Positions 62,886-64,000 of a stretch of 64,000 nucleotides of DNA are shown here, in pieces. Where the stretch lies: assembly GCF_900996225.1 (NCBI RefSeq), contig NZ_CAAJGL010000123.1, forward strand, positions 310,001-374,000. Direction: 5' to 3'. The first letter of the stretch is position 1, and the number at the start of each line of letters is the position of its first letter. The stretch comes from Paraburkholderia sp. BCC1884 (GTDB lineage Bacteria; Pseudomonadota; Gammaproteobacteria; Burkholderiales; Burkholderiaceae). The notes beneath the pieces were generated by a model. It worked only from the letters and a program-made list of their open reading frames with translations, was not told where the DNA came from and did no database searches. The position numbers and the translations under genes were made by a program.

Positions 62886-63632
62886 TCAGGTGCGTTGCGG
62901 CAGCCGAGTGGACATCTTCGCCTGCAGACCATTCGGGTCTGCGGTGAACGCCGCGTGAATGGCGCGGGTTTGATCGCCAGCGACGATTTCGTCGTTAACC
63001 CCAGCCTCGATTGCATCCAGTGCTTCAGTGACGACCTCTTGCGGCGTCATGCGCGGCTCGGGCAGCTTCGCGCCCATTTCGGTATCCGTCTGAACCGCGA
63101 GTACCCCGACCACCTGCGTGCCCTGTGCGCCCAGTTCGGCGCGCACACTGCGCGTGAGAGAAAGCGCCGCAGCCTTGGACGCCGAGTAGGTTGCCGCGAC
63201 CGGAAGGCTGATCAGCGAAAGCATCGACAGCATGTTGATCAACGCACCACCGCCTGTCCTGGCAAGTACCGGGGCGAACACACGGGTCACCGCCAGTGTG
63301 CCGAAATAATTGACGTCCATTTCACGGCGTGCATTGTCGGTGTCGGACGCGGAGATGGCGCCTTCGAACGCGGCGTAGCCCGCGTTGTTGATCAGCAGCG
63401 TCACGTCCGATGCAATCACCGCGGCAGCGGCGACCTGATCGGGGTCGGTAACGTCGAGCGGCATAGGAACGAGGCGGCGGTCGGCGTCCTTGAGAAGCTC
63501 TCTGAGCGAAGCGGTGTCGCGTGCCGCGACGTAGACTTTCGAAGCGCCACGCTTGAGCAGTTCTTCGACGAATACGCGTCCTATGCCGCGGTTTGCGCCA
63601 GTGACGAGTGCGACGGATTGAGCCAGTTTCAT
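62886..63632 (-). CDS. Short-chain dehydrogenase/reductase (SDR)
   Basis: A 248-residue classical SDR. TGANRGIGR binds the cofactor, NNAGYA is the central motif and YSASK carries the catalytic Tyr/Lys. It reduces or oxidises an unknown alcohol or carbonyl with NAD(P)(H). The start at 63632 gives the normal MKLAQSVALVTGANRGIG. It lies between a partial NmrA-like gene and the carbonic anhydrase gene, all on one strand. Confidence 0.9.
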   Translation of the reverse strand: MKLAQSVALVTGANRGIGRVFVEELLKRGASKVYVAARDTASLRELLKDADRRLVPMPLDVTDPDQVAAAAVIASDVTLLINNAGYAAFEGAISASDTDNARREMDVNYFGTLAVTRVFAPVLARTGGGALINMLSMLSLISLPVAATYSASKAAALSLTRSVRAELGAQGTQVVGVLAVQTDTEMGAKLPEPRMTPQEVVTEALDAIEAGVNDEIVAGDQTRAIHAAFTADPNGLQAKMSTRLPQRT

Positions 63633-63708
63633 GATGATGTCCTTCGGAGATTCGATAAGAGGTCAGCGCGGTTCCAGTGCTTTGCGAGCCAGCCAGAACT
63701 CGCGAACG

Positions 63709-64000
63709 TCATGCGCCGTTCAGCTTGTTGGCGTGGAGGCGGGCAAATTCGCCGACAGTCATCGAACGACGGCCGGTCAGCTTTTCGACGTTGTTATCGG
63801 AGCCGGACATACGGCCCTGCTGGTAGTCGGCCATTGCGCCGCCGAGGTGCTGAACGATGTACGGCGGCACGCCCATTGCCTCGATCGAGTGGCAGTATTC
63901 GTCGATCGGCAGATCCTGGAAGACAATCTTGCGGCCGAGCGCTTCCGACAATTCGGCTGCCATTTGCTCGTGGTCCATTTCGACCGGACCTGAAAGAGGG
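63709..64000 (-). CDS. NmrA-like NAD(P)-binding protein (3' part)
   Basis: The last ~96 codons of a gene that enters from the right edge. LSGPVEMDHEQMAAELSEALGR, shown in part, and VPPYIVQHLGGAMADYQQGRM match the C-terminal part of NmrA/QOR2-like atypical SDRs. In these the N-terminal Rossmann domain, outside the window, binds NADP(H). The frame is open to the edge. It probably shares a transcript with the SDR gene 76 bp downstream. Confidence 0.75.
   Translation of the reverse strand, partial: PLSGPVEMDHEQMAAELSEALGRKIVFQDLPIDEYCHSIEAMGVPPYIVQHLGGAMADYQQGRMSGSDNNVEKLTGRRSMTVGEFARLHANKLNGA

Overview
The window is high-GC DNA with gene content typical of the Burkholderiaceae, most likely a Paraburkholderia, Caballeronia or Burkholderia secondary replicon. 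The evidence is two general porins, many LysR regulators, an orphan FlgM, an Acr3-type ars operon, a GlxA-type regulator and many alpha/beta hydrolases and SDRs. I see no rRNA, tRNA, CRISPR array, integrase or intact insertion sequence. The layout is that of a metabolic accessory region: short operons, mostly next to their own regulator, separated by 200-700 bp gaps that hold decayed gene remnants and structured DNA.

Region by region. 1-1508: start of a large kinase/ATPase signalling protein that leaves the window. 2021-5696: exported esterase plus dihydrofolate-reductase-like gene, a DJ-1/PfpI gene broken by an in-frame stop, and a divergent LysR gene. 5787-10965: DUF305-like protein, alcohol dehydrogenase, GlcG-like protein with a structured leader, flavin monooxygenase and a divergent MFS importer. 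11021-15800: a 977-residue winged-helix/ATPase regulator, then a TetR/SDR pair with twin operators. 15801-20295: gene remnants, a HAF-repeat exported protein and a Fur-box-controlled TonB siderophore receptor. 20863-30179: PPC-domain protein, 2OG-Fe(II) oxygenase, glutaredoxin-like protein, a frameshifted chemotaxis receptor, porin, GlxA regulator with divergent metallo-hydrolase, and a YafY/VOC pair.

30221-34594 is an unusual co-directional set: MEDS-domain protein, soluble hybrid histidine kinase, Tat-exported flavin amine oxidase and c-type cytochrome. It reads as a sensed and regulated periplasmic oxidation chain. 34873-36585: DUF2278, a twin zinc-ribbon protein and orphan FlgM. 36903-41997: LysR with a divergent adenine-deaminase-like amidohydrolase, a YczE-like membrane protein and a porin, probably one uptake and salvage unit. 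42516-44215: DUF4410 lipoprotein-like protein and an acetyltransferase.

44285-47466: ars operon (arsR, acr3, arsC, arsH) whose last gene, an MFS transporter, has lost its middle. 47750-50112: Yellow/MRJP-like exported protein and LysR. 50290-54191: a periplasmic binding protein translationally coupled to a CHASE-PAS-PAS-GGDEF-EAL protein. 54543-56575: cytochrome b, a molybdopterin oxidoreductase of the sulfite-oxidase fold and a DUF5666-like protein. 56939-61683: LysR-flanked set of alpha/beta hydrolase, DUF417 membrane protein, AhpD-like protein, and a hydrolase-AhpD fusion whose AhpD half has lost both active-site cysteines. 62285-64000: beta-carbonic anhydrase, SDR and a partial NmrA-like gene.

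Four genes or gene remnants are clearly damaged (PfpI, zinc dehydrogenase, chemotaxis receptor, ars MFS), so this part of the replicon appears to be losing genes.
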